A DNA stretch of 64,000 nt from Desulfobulbaceae bacterium. Lineage in GTDB: Bacteria > Desulfobacterota > Desulfobulbia > Desulfobulbales > SURF-16. Position numbers and translations under genes: made by a program. Below the pieces are notes generated by a model. It made no database searches, was not told the origin of the DNA, and was given only the letters and a program-made list of their open reading frames with translations. This document shows positions 7,409-16,644 of the stretch, piece by piece (within the stretch, counting starts at the first letter, position 1; each line of letters begins with the position of its first letter). The DNA lies in contig JAGXFQ010000008.1 in NCBI GenBank assembly GCA_024637145.1, positions 1 through 64,000 on the forward strand, written 5' to 3'.

Positions 7409-9658
7409 ATGGCCGGCAAAGATGACGATTTTGATGAATGGCTGGATGATAATGACGGTTTGAGCGGTGAACTGGACCAGGACAATATCGACCAACTCTT
7501 CAGCACTGTGGAGTCCGCAGGCAATAACCTGGATGATCAGGCCACAGCAGCGAAGTCCGGCGGCGAACTGGATCAAGCCAATATTGATGTCCTGCTCGGC
7601 CTCAACACCACCAAGGCTGCCGTGCCTGAAAACGACACCAAGGAGACGGGGGCAGAACTTGACCAGGATAATATTGATGATCTGCTCAAGGGGAGTGGCT
7701 ATGATGCTGACAGTGACGACAACTTCAATTTTGCTGATCTGGAACAAGACAACATTGACGCCCTGATCGCCGGCAGCAGCGATGAGGCGTGGGCCGATCC
7801 GGCTCCAAAGAACATGGCAGGGAGCGCGGCACAAAGCAGCAACAGCAGTGACCTTGAAGAAAAGAGCCCAAGTGAGCTTGAGCAGGATGATATCGATTCC
7901 CTGTTCAGCAGTGACAGCTCAAGCGCTGAGGAAGCAGGGGAGGACTCGAATCTTGATGCCTTTTTGGGAGAGGCAGATCTTGAACAAGATAATATTGACG
8001 CCCTGTTCACCAATATGGATGCCGACCCGGAGCCTGCAGCCGCCCCTGAAGAGGCCAACCTGGGCGAACTTTTTGCCGGTAACCAAAAGGGGGCGACAGA
8101 AGCTGCTGATAAGGAGTCTGCAGACCTGAGTTCGGAAGATGCCGATGACCTTGCCACTGCCGCTTTTGATTCCGACCTTGATGAGATGGACAAGCTTTTT
8201 GCCGGCATAGATGATGATATCGAAGATGAAGATCCCTTTCTGGCTGAAGAAATTGATTTTGCCGAGATGCTGGGCCAGACCGAGGAGGATGATCAGGATT
8301 TTGTGGCCGTGGATCCGCCGACCTCTACAAAAGAGGCCGCCCCGGGGGATGATTTCATGGCCCGGGCCGGGGCGGAAGATGACAGCGATTTTGAGGCCCT
8401 GCCCGATGAGGCGGCAAAGAAAAGAAAGGCCTACCGGGTGGTCGTCCCTGCTGCCTTGGCGCACCTAGACAGAACCCGGCTGGCCGGACTGGGCGGGGCT
8501 CTTCTCCTGCTGCTTCTTGTGGGCCTCTATTTCCTCTTTCCCGGCTCCCAGGAGATCATGGAGGAGCAGGCCGAGGCACCCGCTCCTGCCCAGCAGGCCC
8601 AGGCGCCCACCAGGGCAGAAAATTTCATCCCGCTGACAGCAGATGTCCACTATGAAATGGGCACGGAAGGGGGCGAAGTGGCCATTACCCTCACGGCCAC
8701 GGACCAAGATGACCAACCTCTTCTTTATGAGATCATCAGCCAGCCCCTCCATGGCAGACTCTCAGGCACGGCCCCGCATCTCACCTATCTTCCGGATACC
8801 ACCTTTCCCGGTCAAGACCGCTTTGAATTTATGGTCAGCGACGGGATCGACACCAGCAACAGCGCCATAATAACCATCAGCGGCCCTGATCTGGCCGCCA
8901 GGGCCAAGACTCAGCAAGAGGCGGCAGAGGCCGAGGCACAGCAGAAAATCCTCCAGCCGACAAAGCCCCAGGTGCTGGCCCAAGACGTCCGCTATCCCAC
9001 CATCAGTACCCAGCCGGTCACCATTGACTGGGTCCAAATCTGGCAGGAGGCCAACAACAGCCCCTATAACCCCAGGCAGGTGCATGTGGAAATCGTGGAT
9101 ACGGCCCTGCAGGGCGTCTTGACAAGGGGTGCTGACCGCACCACCCACATCTTCACTCCAGATCCCTATAGCGCCCACACCAATATGATCCGCTATCGCT
9201 TTAAAAAAGGGGGGTTCCGCTCGGCTACGAAGCAGGTGCATATCCCTGTGGCGCTGGGAAGCCCGCCGCCGAAGATCAATATCGGCAAGCTCAACGACAA
9301 GGGTTATCTAGTTGGCCAGAATGTGGTCATCGATGCCAGTGCCAGCCGGGATGAGGCGAGGCAAACCCTGCAGTTTTTCTGGACGCAAAAGGCCGGGGTC
9401 CCTGTGACACTGGAGCCGGTCAATGAGGAAGGCTCCAAGGTGGCCTTTACCATGCCCTCCTCCTTCTCCTCTGAAGCCGATCCCGGCCCCACGCTGGTGT
9501 TGACGGTGGAGGACAACAGCGGCCAGAAGGTGCGCCAGGAGATCAAGACCAAGATGGTGAGCCGCCGACAGAGTGCCCTCTGGCGCGGCACAAACGGCAC
9601 CGTGGCGCCCGAGCCACCCCTGGAGGGCCGCTACTTTCCCTGGCCCTTTGCTGATTAA
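7409..9658 (+). CDS. Single-pass membrane protein with six FliM-N-like motifs and periplasmic Ig-type domains
   Basis: 749 residues from the ATG at 7409 (AAGGGGG upstream; the track's TTG at 7406 is one codon earlier). Residues 1-350 are very acidic and disordered but contain six copies of a short motif, for example LDQDNIDDLL and LEQDNIDALI, at about 22, 54, 84, 111, 157 and 191, with degenerate copies near 220 and 258. The motif resembles the FliM N-terminus that binds phospho-CheY (LSQxEIDALL). A transmembrane helix follows at about 359-379, then a cadherin/VCBS-like domain (about 405-490) and a PKD-like domain (about 640-735). I predict the motif arm is cytoplasmic and the Ig domains periplasmic. 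It is last in the operon with the FlgO-like proteins. Confidence 0.8.
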   Translation: MAGKDDDFDEWLDDNDGLSGELDQDNIDQLFSTVESAGNNLDDQATAAKSGGELDQANIDVLLGLNTTKAAVPENDTKETGAELDQDNIDDLLKGSGYDADSDDNFNFADLEQDNIDALIAGSSDEAWADPAPKNMAGSAAQSSNSSDLEEKSPSELEQDDIDSLFSSDSSSAEEAGEDSNLDAFLGEADLEQDNIDALFTNMDADPEPAAAPEEANLGELFAGNQKGATEAADKESADLSSEDADDLATAAFDSDLDEMDKLFAGIDDDIEDEDPFLAEEIDFAEMLGQTEEDDQDFVAVDPPTSTKEAAPGDDFMARAGAEDDSDFEALPDEAAKKRKAYRVVVPAALAHLDRTRLAGLGGALLLLLLVGLYFLFPGSQEIMEEQAEAPAPAQQAQAPTRAENFIPLTADVHYEMGTEGGEVAITLTATDQDDQPLLYEIISQPLHGRLSGTAPHLTYLPDTTFPGQDRFEFMVSDGIDTSNSAIITISGPDLAARAKTQQEAAEAEAQQKILQPTKPQVLAQDVRYPTISTQPVTIDWVQIWQEANNSPYNPRQVHVEIVDTALQGVLTRGADRTTHIFTPDPYSAHTNMIRYRFKKGGFRSATKQVHIPVALGSPPPKINIGKLNDKGYLVGQNVVIDASASRDEARQTLQFFWTQKAGVPVTLEPVNEEGSKVAFTMPSSFSSEADPGPTLVLTVEDNSGQKVRQEIKTKMVSRRQSALWRGTNGTVAPEPPLEGRYFPWPFAD

Positions 9659-9700
9659 AAAAAAGAGGGATGGAACCTGCAGGTTCCATCCCTCTTTTTT
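9657..9700. terminator. Strong bidirectional rho-independent terminator
   Basis: A near-perfect palindrome (AAAAGAGGGATGGAACCTG and its complement) flanked by A and T runs, starting at the stop codon of the plus-strand operon. It can end that operon and also transcripts of the minus-strand rpe gene. Confidence 0.9.
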
Positions 9701-9824
9701 GGTGGCCATGGGCCTGACAATCTGGGGGCCATTCCCTTCAGAGCCCAGGGGACCCGTCAGCAAACAGCAAGAGACATTCTTGGTTCAACAAACACCCTTG
9801 CCCAGCCAGGGCAAGGAAGAGCCC

Positions 9825-10487
9825 TCACCACCTGGCCTTCAGGGCGGCAATGGCCTCCTGGTAGTTGGCGGCGCCAAAGACCGCGGAACCGGCCACAAAG
9901 ATATTGACGCCGGCCTGGGATATTTCCTCGATGGTGGCGGCAGTGACGCCGCCATCAATCTCAATGCCTGTCTCCAGTCCCCTCTCGTCAATCAACGCCT
10001 TTAAGGCCCGCGCCTTGTCCAGGGTGGAGGGGATGAAGGACTGACCGCCAAAACCGGGATTAACACTCATCAGCATCACCAGATCAAGATCCGCCAGGAT
10101 ATATTCCAGAGTGGTCAGCGGCGTGGCCGGATTAAGCACCACCCCGGCCTTCTTCCCTAAATCCTTGATCATATGCACGGTGCGATGGAGATGGGGGCAG
10201 GTCTCGACGTGAACGGTGATCCAATCGGCCCCGGCCTTGGCAAAGGCCTCGATATACTTGTCCGGCTCACTGATCATCAGATGGACATCAAGGGGCCTGT
10301 CCGTGACCTTGCGTACCGCATCAACCACCAAAGGGCCAATGGTGATATTGGGGACAAAATGGCCGTCCATGACATCCACATGGATGACATCCGCGCCGGC
10401 CGCCACCACAGCCTTTATCTCCTGACCCAGCTGGGCAAAATCAGCAGAAAGGATGGAAGGTGCTATCTTTTTCTCAAGCATGTTCAT
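9825..10487 (-). CDS. rpe: Ribulose-phosphate 3-epimerase
   Basis: 220 residues, the normal family length. It interconverts ribulose 5-phosphate and xylulose 5-phosphate in the cytosolic pentose-phosphate pathway. The TIM-barrel landmarks are all there: APSILSADF at the N-terminus, [11 protein letters not shown] (catalytic Asp and metal His), [14 protein letters not shown] and the second catalytic Asp in EIDGGV. The two possible ATGs are six bases apart. It is first in the strand direction after the M16 protease, with 196 bases between them. Confidence 0.96.
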   Translation of the reverse strand: MNMLEKKIAPSILSADFAQLGQEIKAVVAAGADVIHVDVMDGHFVPNITIGPLVVDAVRKVTDRPLDVHLMISEPDKYIEAFAKAGADWITVHVETCPHLHRTVHMIKDLGKKAGVVLNPATPLTTLEYILADLDLVMLMSVNPGFGGQSFIPSTLDKARALKALIDERGLETGIEIDGGVTAATIEEISQAGVNIFVAGSAVFGAANYQEAIAALKARW

Positions 10488-10530
10488 CTCGCTTTTCTTC
10501 TTTTATTAAAAACTCAGTAATATCAATGCT

Positions 10531-10545
10531 GAAATGAGTCATTTC
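10531..10545. repeat. Perfect inverted repeat upstream of rpe
   Basis: GAAATGA-G-TCATTTC lies about 45 bases upstream of the rpe start. A 7-bp dyad with a one-base centre could be an operator, but it is a single short site and may be chance. Confidence 0.25.
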
Positions 10546-10683
10546 GATCGAGATCAAGGAACAGCTCCATTAAAAAGCACCCCGAGGGTATTTCCTGCGG
10601 GCACGCAGCGTGTGACCATATGTGAGCATTTTTCATTGGGCTGTGACGCAGAAATCGGGCAACAGGGCCATTTCTGGGCGATA

Positions 10684-13350
10684 TTATTTGGCACCCACCG
10701 TCACCATCACATAGTGCTCGGGCTGGATATATTTCCTGGCCACGGCCATGATCCTGGCCTGATCCACCGCCTCTATCTCCTTGATATAGCGCGTGCCATG
10801 ATCCTGACCCAGACCATAGGTTTCATTAAGGGCCATCTCCATGGCCTGCTGGCTGTGGGTCTGCAGGCGCAGCTCATAATTGGAGATGAGCACATTTTTC
10901 GAACGCTGCAGTTCTTTTTCACTCACCTCCTGCTCCATAACAAGATAGAGCTCCTTCCACAATGAGCTGATCGCCTCTTGCCGCTTATCCGGACTGGTGC
11001 CGATATAAATACCGAAGGAACCGGTATCCAGGCCCACCATGGAAAAGGCGGAAAGGCTATAGGCCAGGCTTTTTTTGTCGCGCAGCTCACTAAAGAGCCG
11101 GCCGCTCTGGCCGCTCAGGATATTATCCAGCACCTCCAGGGCAAACCTGTCGTCATTGTCCAGGGTCGTTCCCAGAAAACCGATGATGAGATGCACCTGC
11201 TCTTTATCTTTTGCAATGGCAAAGCTCTCCGGTTTAACGGGCATTGCCGGCGGCAAGAGCTCCTCTTCAGCCAGCTGGCTCCCGACCTCCGCAGGTCCCT
11301 GCCACTGGCCGAAAAGCTCCTCCACCAGATCCCTGACCTCGGCAGCCTTGACAGCGCCGGCCACGGTGAGCACCATTTTTGCCGGCACCGCATGTTCTTT
11401 ATAGATATTGCGCAGCTCAGCCACCTGGAGGCGGGCCAAAGGGCCTTCAGCGCCCAGGGTATTGAGGCCGTAGGGATGCCCTTGAAAAAGCAGCCGGTTA
11501 AATTCTCTGAAGGCCAGGGAGGGCAGGGAATCCTCCTGATGTTTGAGCTGGGCCAGGAGTTCCGGCCTGATTTTCTCCGCCTCTTGCGGATCAAAACCCG
11601 GGGTGATGATCACGTCGCGCACCAGGGTCATGGCCGGGGCCAAATAGCGGGAGAGAAAATCCCCCTTGAGGCCAAAGGTGTTTTTGCCGTTAAAGCCGGC
11701 CAGATCCCCTGCCATGTCCGCGACCTGGACCGTCAGTTCACGGACCGAAAGCGTCTCCGTACTTTTGGGAAATAGCTCGGCAATAAAGGCAAAGGAGCCG
11801 TTGGTCATCTCTGTTTCCGAGCGCAGGCCACCGGGGAAGACCGCCCGGATGGCAACCGTGTCCACATTGCTATCCTCCCGCACCAGCAGGGTCAAACCGT
11901 TTTTCAGGGTAAAGCGATGGACATTGGTGAGAAAGGAATCCGCCAGATAGGAGGCCGGCACACTCTCTTTGGCCCGTTGATCGGCCCGGGCGATAATCTT
12001 AGTAAAGGCCTCCTGGTCCATGGCCAGTTCGGCACTGCGGGGCACCAGAAAACCGCCGGTGACCGCCTCCGGCCGGAAATATTTATTGGCAACCGCCATA
12101 ATATCTTCTTTGGTTACTGACCGGATCTGATCCAGATAAAGGGTATTGGTGGGATCACCTGTTAAAAATTCAAAAGAACCCAGGGTGCGGGCCTGGCCTT
12201 CCGCCCTTTCCAGGTTAAAGACAAAATCACCCTCCAGGTTTCTCTTCACCCGGGTCAGTTCATCATCACTCACCGCCAGATATTTGAGGCTGAAGATCTC
12301 AGCCAGAGCCGCCTCCATGGCGGCCTCCATATTTTCGGCACTCAGGGCAGCGGTAATTTGCACCAGACCGGGGTCTTTAGGCGTAAAAGCACCGCTCTGT
12401 ATCTGGTAGACCAGCTGCTGTTTGTCGCGCAGCTCGTGAAAAAGGCGCGAACTCTCGCCCTGGCCGAGAATAGAGGAGATAACATCAAGGACCGCTGTAT
12501 CCGGGTCAACAAAAGAGGTGGCCGGAAAAGCAAGGGCCAGATGGCTCTGCCCCACCTCCGCGGCCAGGGAAAAGAAGGCGGGCTCCTGCCTCTCGGGCTC
12601 AACGGGCAGCGGCGGCTGGACATAATCGCCCCTGGCCATGGCGCCCATGACCTCATTAACAGTATGCCGCACCTCCGCATAGCGGACATCCCCCACCACC
12701 AGCACCATCATATTTTCGGGGTGATAATGTTTGGCCATGTAGTGCATAATATCGTCCCGCTCAAAACCGGTGACACTCTCCACCGTGCCGATAATAGGCT
12801 GGCGATAGGGATGGACCTGGTAGGCGTTTTCCATGAGGGCCTGAAAAAGAAGGGTGCCGGGCTGATCATTACGCATGCCGATCTCTTCCAGCACCACCTT
12901 TTTTTCCCGTTCCAGCTCAGCGGCATCAAAGAGTGAATTCTGCACCGAATCGGCCAGCACCTCCAGGGCCTTCTGCCAGTGGCGGGCCGACAAGGTGGCG
13001 TGATAGACCGTGTTCTCAAAGGAGGTGTAGGCATTAATCCGTCCTCCCAGGCCTTCAATCTCTTCGGCCAGCTGACCTGGCCCCCTGGTCGGGGTCCCTT
13101 TGAAGATCATATGCTCAATGAGATGGGTAATGCCCGCCTCTTGTTCTTCTTCATAGATAGCGCCGGCCTTGACCCAGATCTGGACAGTGGCGACCTTGGT
13201 CCCCGGCGTTTCCTTGACCATGACGGTAAGGCCGTTAGCAAGGGTCTCCTTATGAAGATGGGGGGCAAGTTCTGTGGCATAGAGGGTATTTGGCATCATA
13301 GGTATCAGGAGGGTCAGTGTTAAAATAATGTTTAGAAGATGTCTTTTCAT
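10684..13350 (-). CDS. Secreted two-domain M16 (pitrilysin-family) zinc protease
   Basis: 888 residues with an N-terminal signal peptide (LLNIILTLTLLIPMMPNTLYA). Residues about 30-440 are the active M16 half: ITHLIEHMIFKG carries the inverted zinc motif HxxEH, and VVLEEIGMRND about 70 residues on supplies the third zinc ligand. The C-terminal half (about 470-880) is a second M16 fold without HxxEH, as in processing-peptidase-like clam-shell enzymes. It probably degrades or processes peptides in the periplasm. No partner gene is evident; it lies between rpe and lgt on the same strand. Confidence 0.92.
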   Translation of the reverse strand: MKRHLLNIILTLTLLIPMMPNTLYATELAPHLHKETLANGLTVMVKETPGTKVATVQIWVKAGAIYEEEQEAGITHLIEHMIFKGTPTRGPGQLAEEIEGLGGRINAYTSFENTVYHATLSARHWQKALEVLADSVQNSLFDAAELEREKKVVLEEIGMRNDQPGTLLFQALMENAYQVHPYRQPIIGTVESVTGFERDDIMHYMAKHYHPENMMVLVVGDVRYAEVRHTVNEVMGAMARGDYVQPPLPVEPERQEPAFFSLAAEVGQSHLALAFPATSFVDPDTAVLDVISSILGQGESSRLFHELRDKQQLVYQIQSGAFTPKDPGLVQITAALSAENMEAAMEAALAEIFSLKYLAVSDDELTRVKRNLEGDFVFNLERAEGQARTLGSFEFLTGDPTNTLYLDQIRSVTKEDIMAVANKYFRPEAVTGGFLVPRSAELAMDQEAFTKIIARADQRAKESVPASYLADSFLTNVHRFTLKNGLTLLVREDSNVDTVAIRAVFPGGLRSETEMTNGSFAFIAELFPKSTETLSVRELTVQVADMAGDLAGFNGKNTFGLKGDFLSRYLAPAMTLVRDVIITPGFDPQEAEKIRPELLAQLKHQEDSLPSLAFREFNRLLFQGHPYGLNTLGAEGPLARLQVAELRNIYKEHAVPAKMVLTVAGAVKAAEVRDLVEELFGQWQGPAEVGSQLAEEELLPPAMPVKPESFAIAKDKEQVHLIIGFLGTTLDNDDRFALEVLDNILSGQSGRLFSELRDKKSLAYSLSAFSMVGLDTGSFGIYIGTSPDKRQEAISSLWKELYLVMEQEVSEKELQRSKNVLISNYELRLQTHSQQAMEMALNETYGLGQDHGTRYIKEIEAVDQARIMAVARKYIQPEHYVMVTVGAK

Positions 13351-13411
13351 TTCAATCCCATGGCAACATGTTGTTCAGCGGAGGATCCTTTGCCGGCCGG
13401 CAGAGAAAAGA

Positions 13412-14212
13412 TCATGCCGACTGCGGTGGTTTTTTCAGGGCAGAGCGCAACAAAAGTAAACCAGCGCCAACCATGGCGATACTAAGCAGTTGTCCCCGGC
13501 TCATAAAACCAGCCAACAGACCTATATGGCCATCCGGCTCCCGAAAAAGTTCCACAAAAGAGCGCAGCATTCCATAGTAAACCAGAAAGAAGGCCAATAT
13601 GGAACCGTGCCCCCAGCCTTTTTTTCTCTTCCGGCCTGCCATCCAGTGCAGAAGCATAAAAAGGAGCACGCCCTCAAGGGTGGCCTCGTAGAGCTGGGAG
13701 GGATGGCGAGGCAACGGCCCCCCGCCGGGAAAGACCATGCCCCACGGCATCTCCGTGACCCGGCCGTACAATTCTCCGTTGATAAAATTGCCGATTCTTC
13801 CCAGGCCCAGTCCCACCGGCACAGTGGCCACATAGATATCAGCCGTCTTCAGGAAGGACACCTGATGGCGCCGGCAAAACCAGATGCCACCGACAAAAAC
13901 CCCCAAAAGGGCGCCATGGAAAGACATGCCGCCGGCCAGGGTGTTGGCAATCTGCAGTGGATGGTGAAGATAATAGGAGAAATTATAAAAAAGCACATAC
14001 CCCAGGCGCCCGCCGAGCACGAGACTGATGAGCAGCACCATGTTCAGATTTTCAAACAGAGGGGCAAGATCCCGCAGATTGTAGCGGCGGATCTGACGCT
14101 GCACCAGAAAATAGGTGGCGCCAAAACCAAGCACGTACATCAGTCCGTACCAGCGCAGGGCAAGGGGACCGATTTGCAGAATAACGGGGTCTATTTCAGG
14201 ATACGGCAACAT
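13412..14212 (-). CDS. lgt: Prolipoprotein diacylglyceryl transferase
   Basis: 266 residues with about seven membrane helices. It transfers diacylglycerol from phosphatidylglycerol to the lipobox cysteine of prolipoproteins in the inner membrane. The family signature GRIGNFINGELYGR is present, as are the essential His region (SFHGALLGVFVGG) and the N-terminal ALRWYGLMYVLGF. This window is rich in lipoproteins that need it. It is upstream of the M16 protease with about 60 bases between them. Confidence 0.96.
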   Translation of the reverse strand: MLPYPEIDPVILQIGPLALRWYGLMYVLGFGATYFLVQRQIRRYNLRDLAPLFENLNMVLLISLVLGGRLGYVLFYNFSYYLHHPLQIANTLAGGMSFHGALLGVFVGGIWFCRRHQVSFLKTADIYVATVPVGLGLGRIGNFINGELYGRVTEMPWGMVFPGGGPLPRHPSQLYEATLEGVLLFMLLHWMAGRKRKKGWGHGSILAFFLVYYGMLRSFVELFREPDGHIGLLAGFMSRGQLLSIAMVGAGLLLLRSALKKPPQSA

Positions 14213-14562
14213 TTTTATTTTTTTTCCAGCGGCAGGGGCACCTGCCTGATTTAGTTAGGCAACCAGAACAAAGCCTTCATAAAAGGGAGGGTATGGGAGG
14301 CCAAGAGAACAAGAAGAACCAATTATCCCCTACGGTTATTCAACAGCGCCTAACCTACCAGAAAATCACGCTCCTTCACATAATTATCCTACCCGCCGCT
14401 TTGCTTAGATGACCTAAACAAAGACCTAGCCAACATTAAACACCTCACCCATTTTTTTTGGCCACCGCTTCCTGTAGGCTTTTTATGGTTGTACGTTTTC
14501 CATCATAACGGCCAACAAAAAACAAGAGCATCTCCCGGCACTCCAAAATTAACGAGGCGGTA
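14213..14562. other. Intergenic region without visible features
   Basis: 350 bases between the divergent lgt and a small plus-strand gene. It is AT-richer than the coding DNA. I see no RNA gene, repeat or clear promoter, and the ORF track extensions here are shadows. Confidence 0.4.
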
Positions 14563-14901
14563 ATGAAAAAAAATCATCCTTCCCGAAATGCCGATGGTCA
14601 CTGTTGTACCGTTCAGCAAGGCGCTCTGCTGGTCTGCGGCCAGCAGGGAGATGAAGGGCTCGCCCTTCGCCTTGCCGAGGGCGAGTCCTGGAACAGTCAG
14701 GCCATGCATCTGGCCCTGCTGATGAGCGGTGAGTCCCTGCTCCCCACCTTACTGGCCACCGGCAAAAACCCAGAAGGTTGCCCAGGCCGCCGTATCCGAC
14801 AGGTCACCATCCGCCGCAACTCTTTCACCCCGGAGTTTGAACCAAGCCGTCATGAGATGCGTATCTTTGACGCCCTGGATGGCATCGTCACGGAGATGTA
14901 A
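14563..14901 (+). CDS. Small hypothetical protein
   Basis: 112 residues, no signal peptide or membrane helix, with a Cys pair (HCCTVQQG) near the N-terminus and a Leu-rich middle. GAGGCGG precedes the ATG at a normal distance, which is the main reason for calling it. I do not recognise the family. The following 337 bases separate it from the dynamin-like gene, so an operon is unlikely. Confidence 0.45.
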   Translation: MKKNHPSRNADGHCCTVQQGALLVCGQQGDEGLALRLAEGESWNSQAMHLALLMSGESLLPTLLATGKNPEGCPGRRIRQVTIRRNSFTPEFEPSRHEMRIFDALDGIVTEM

Positions 14902-15238
14902 GATCCCCACACAACTCGCGAATTCAGGAGATACCAGGGCTTAAAAAATGGTTCCAGCCCTGCTCGCCTTATCCAGCACCACCCCGCGCCCAGGCGCAGA
15001 GCACGCTCTTTCCCTTTTCAGCCCGGAGAAAGGGCGCCTGCCCCGCTCTCTTCTTTTGGCCCGTGCTACGGCCAGATCGCGCCCTCCCTGCCCTGCTCTC
15101 CCCTGACCGGTTGCAAAATCAAATCCCTTGTTTTCAGACGCTGTTCGCGGTAAAAAAGAACGTTTACACAATCCCCCTGGGCTCCGAAAGCCCCTTTGGT
15201 TTTCTGCCCCTCGTCTCTGCACAAAGGAAGGCCCAGCC
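14902..15238. other. Intergenic region upstream of the EHD-like GTPase
   Basis: 337 bases, C-rich, including the 5' extension the ORF track gives to the next gene (15128-15238), which has no coding character. No terminator, repeat or RNA is evident. Confidence 0.35.
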
Positions 15239-16585
15239 ATGGATGCAAAGGAATTACAAACTCTGCTTAAAAACAGAATCCACCAGACCCTGCTCCCCCT
15301 TTTTCACAAGTACAACCGCGATTTCAGCGATCTGGAATCCCTCCTCAAATGGAAACCCATTGTCCTTTTCATCGGCAATTATTCCTCTGGCAAGTCTACT
15401 CTTATCAATGAACTGGCCGGCGAAGAGATCCAGCGTACCGGGCAGGCCCCCACGGATGACTCTTTCACCATCATCACCCACGACGGCGCTGATGTGGCTG
15501 GCGAGGAAATCCCCGGTTCTTCTCTGGTCAATGACGAAAACCTCCCCCTTACCAGCCTCAAGGCCCTGGGCGAACAGCTCATTTCCCATTTGCACCTGAA
15601 AAAGGTCGCCACCCCCCTGTTAACGGACATGGCCATCATAGACACGCCGGGAATGCTTGATTCTGTCACCGAAAAAGATCGCGGTTACGATTATATGGCT
15701 GTTATTTCCCATCTTGCCAAACTTGCCGACATGGTGGTCCTCATGTTCGATCCCCTGAAGGCCGGCACCATCAAGGAAACATATACAGCCATTCGCGACA
15801 CCCTGCCCGGCAGTGTCGGCGAAGACCGCCTGGTCTTTGTCATGAGCCGTATTGATGAATGCGATTCAAGCAGCGATCTGGTGCGTTCCTACGGCACCCT
15901 GTGCTGGAATCTTTCGCAGATGACCGGCCGCAAGGATATTCCCCATATATTTCTGACCTGCGCCCCGGATTCCCTCCGGCCAGGCCTGGACACCACCCCC
16001 TGGAGTCAGGAACGGGACCTCCTGAAAAACAAAATTCTCACCGCCCCCAAATTCCGGGTTTTTCACATTCTCCAGGACATTGACCGCCAGGTCAATGAAC
16101 TGCAGCTGACCTGTGAGGCCATGGTGCAGTTCAGCAGCCAAGCGCGGCGAAAACTGCTCGACATCTCCAAAATTGCCGCTGTCGCCGTTATCCTTGCCTT
16201 TTTCTTCAGCGGTCTGCTCAGCAAATTCCTCTTTGGTTTCCCGGAACAAGGGATGCTGGACGCCCTGCTGCAGGGCGAAGTCGGTCTGGCCCATCTCACC
16301 TTTCCGCTGGCCGCTGTCACCCTTATTGCCATGGGCTTCTGGATCTGGCTGACCAAAATCACCTTTCCCAGCCTCCTCAAACAGCGCTTGAAAAATCCCC
16401 GCAGCCTGGTAATTCTGGAAAGCGACTACCGCCGCCATCTCTGGGAGAAAGTGGAACCCCATGTGATTGGCCTGCTGCAAAGCGCCGGGTTAGGCCAGAT
16501 CTTTGCCGCCCATAGCCGCAACCTGAAAAAGATAAAGAAATTCCTCAACCAGGATCTCATCGAATTTTACAAGAAAATCCGTTAA
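15239..16585 (+). CDS. EHD/dynamin-like membrane-remodelling nucleotide triphosphatase
   Basis: 448 residues from the ATG at 15239 (AAGGAAGG upstream; the track start at 15128 is rejected). The N-terminus QTLLPLFHKYNRDF resembles the helical lead of eukaryotic EHD proteins. The P-loop is GNYSSGKST, followed by QAPTDDSFTIITHD, where EHDs have a similar PTTDSF stretch. Switch II is IIDTPGMLD, then RGYDYMAVISHLA and a MSRIDE specificity motif. Two C-terminal hydrophobic segments (AAVAVILAFFFSGLLSKFLF and LAAVTLIAMGFWIWLT) would embed it in the membrane, a place where EHDs use a lipid-binding helical tip. Bacterial dynamin-like proteins shape or repair membranes; the substrate here is unknown. 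Whether it prefers ATP, as EHDs do, or GTP cannot be seen. Confidence 0.82.
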   Translation: MDAKELQTLLKNRIHQTLLPLFHKYNRDFSDLESLLKWKPIVLFIGNYSSGKSTLINELAGEEIQRTGQAPTDDSFTIITHDGADVAGEEIPGSSLVNDENLPLTSLKALGEQLISHLHLKKVATPLLTDMAIIDTPGMLDSVTEKDRGYDYMAVISHLAKLADMVVLMFDPLKAGTIKETYTAIRDTLPGSVGEDRLVFVMSRIDECDSSSDLVRSYGTLCWNLSQMTGRKDIPHIFLTCAPDSLRPGLDTTPWSQERDLLKNKILTAPKFRVFHILQDIDRQVNELQLTCEAMVQFSSQARRKLLDISKIAAVAVILAFFFSGLLSKFLFGFPEQGMLDALLQGEVGLAHLTFPLAAVTLIAMGFWIWLTKITFPSLLKQRLKNPRSLVILESDYRRHLWEKVEPHVIGLLQSAGLGQIFAAHSRNLKKIKKFLNQDLIEFYKKIR

Positions 16586-16644
16586 CCATATTTTGATCAA
16601 AAAACAGGCCGTCAGGCCTTGATATAGCAGGAGCAAAAGAGACC

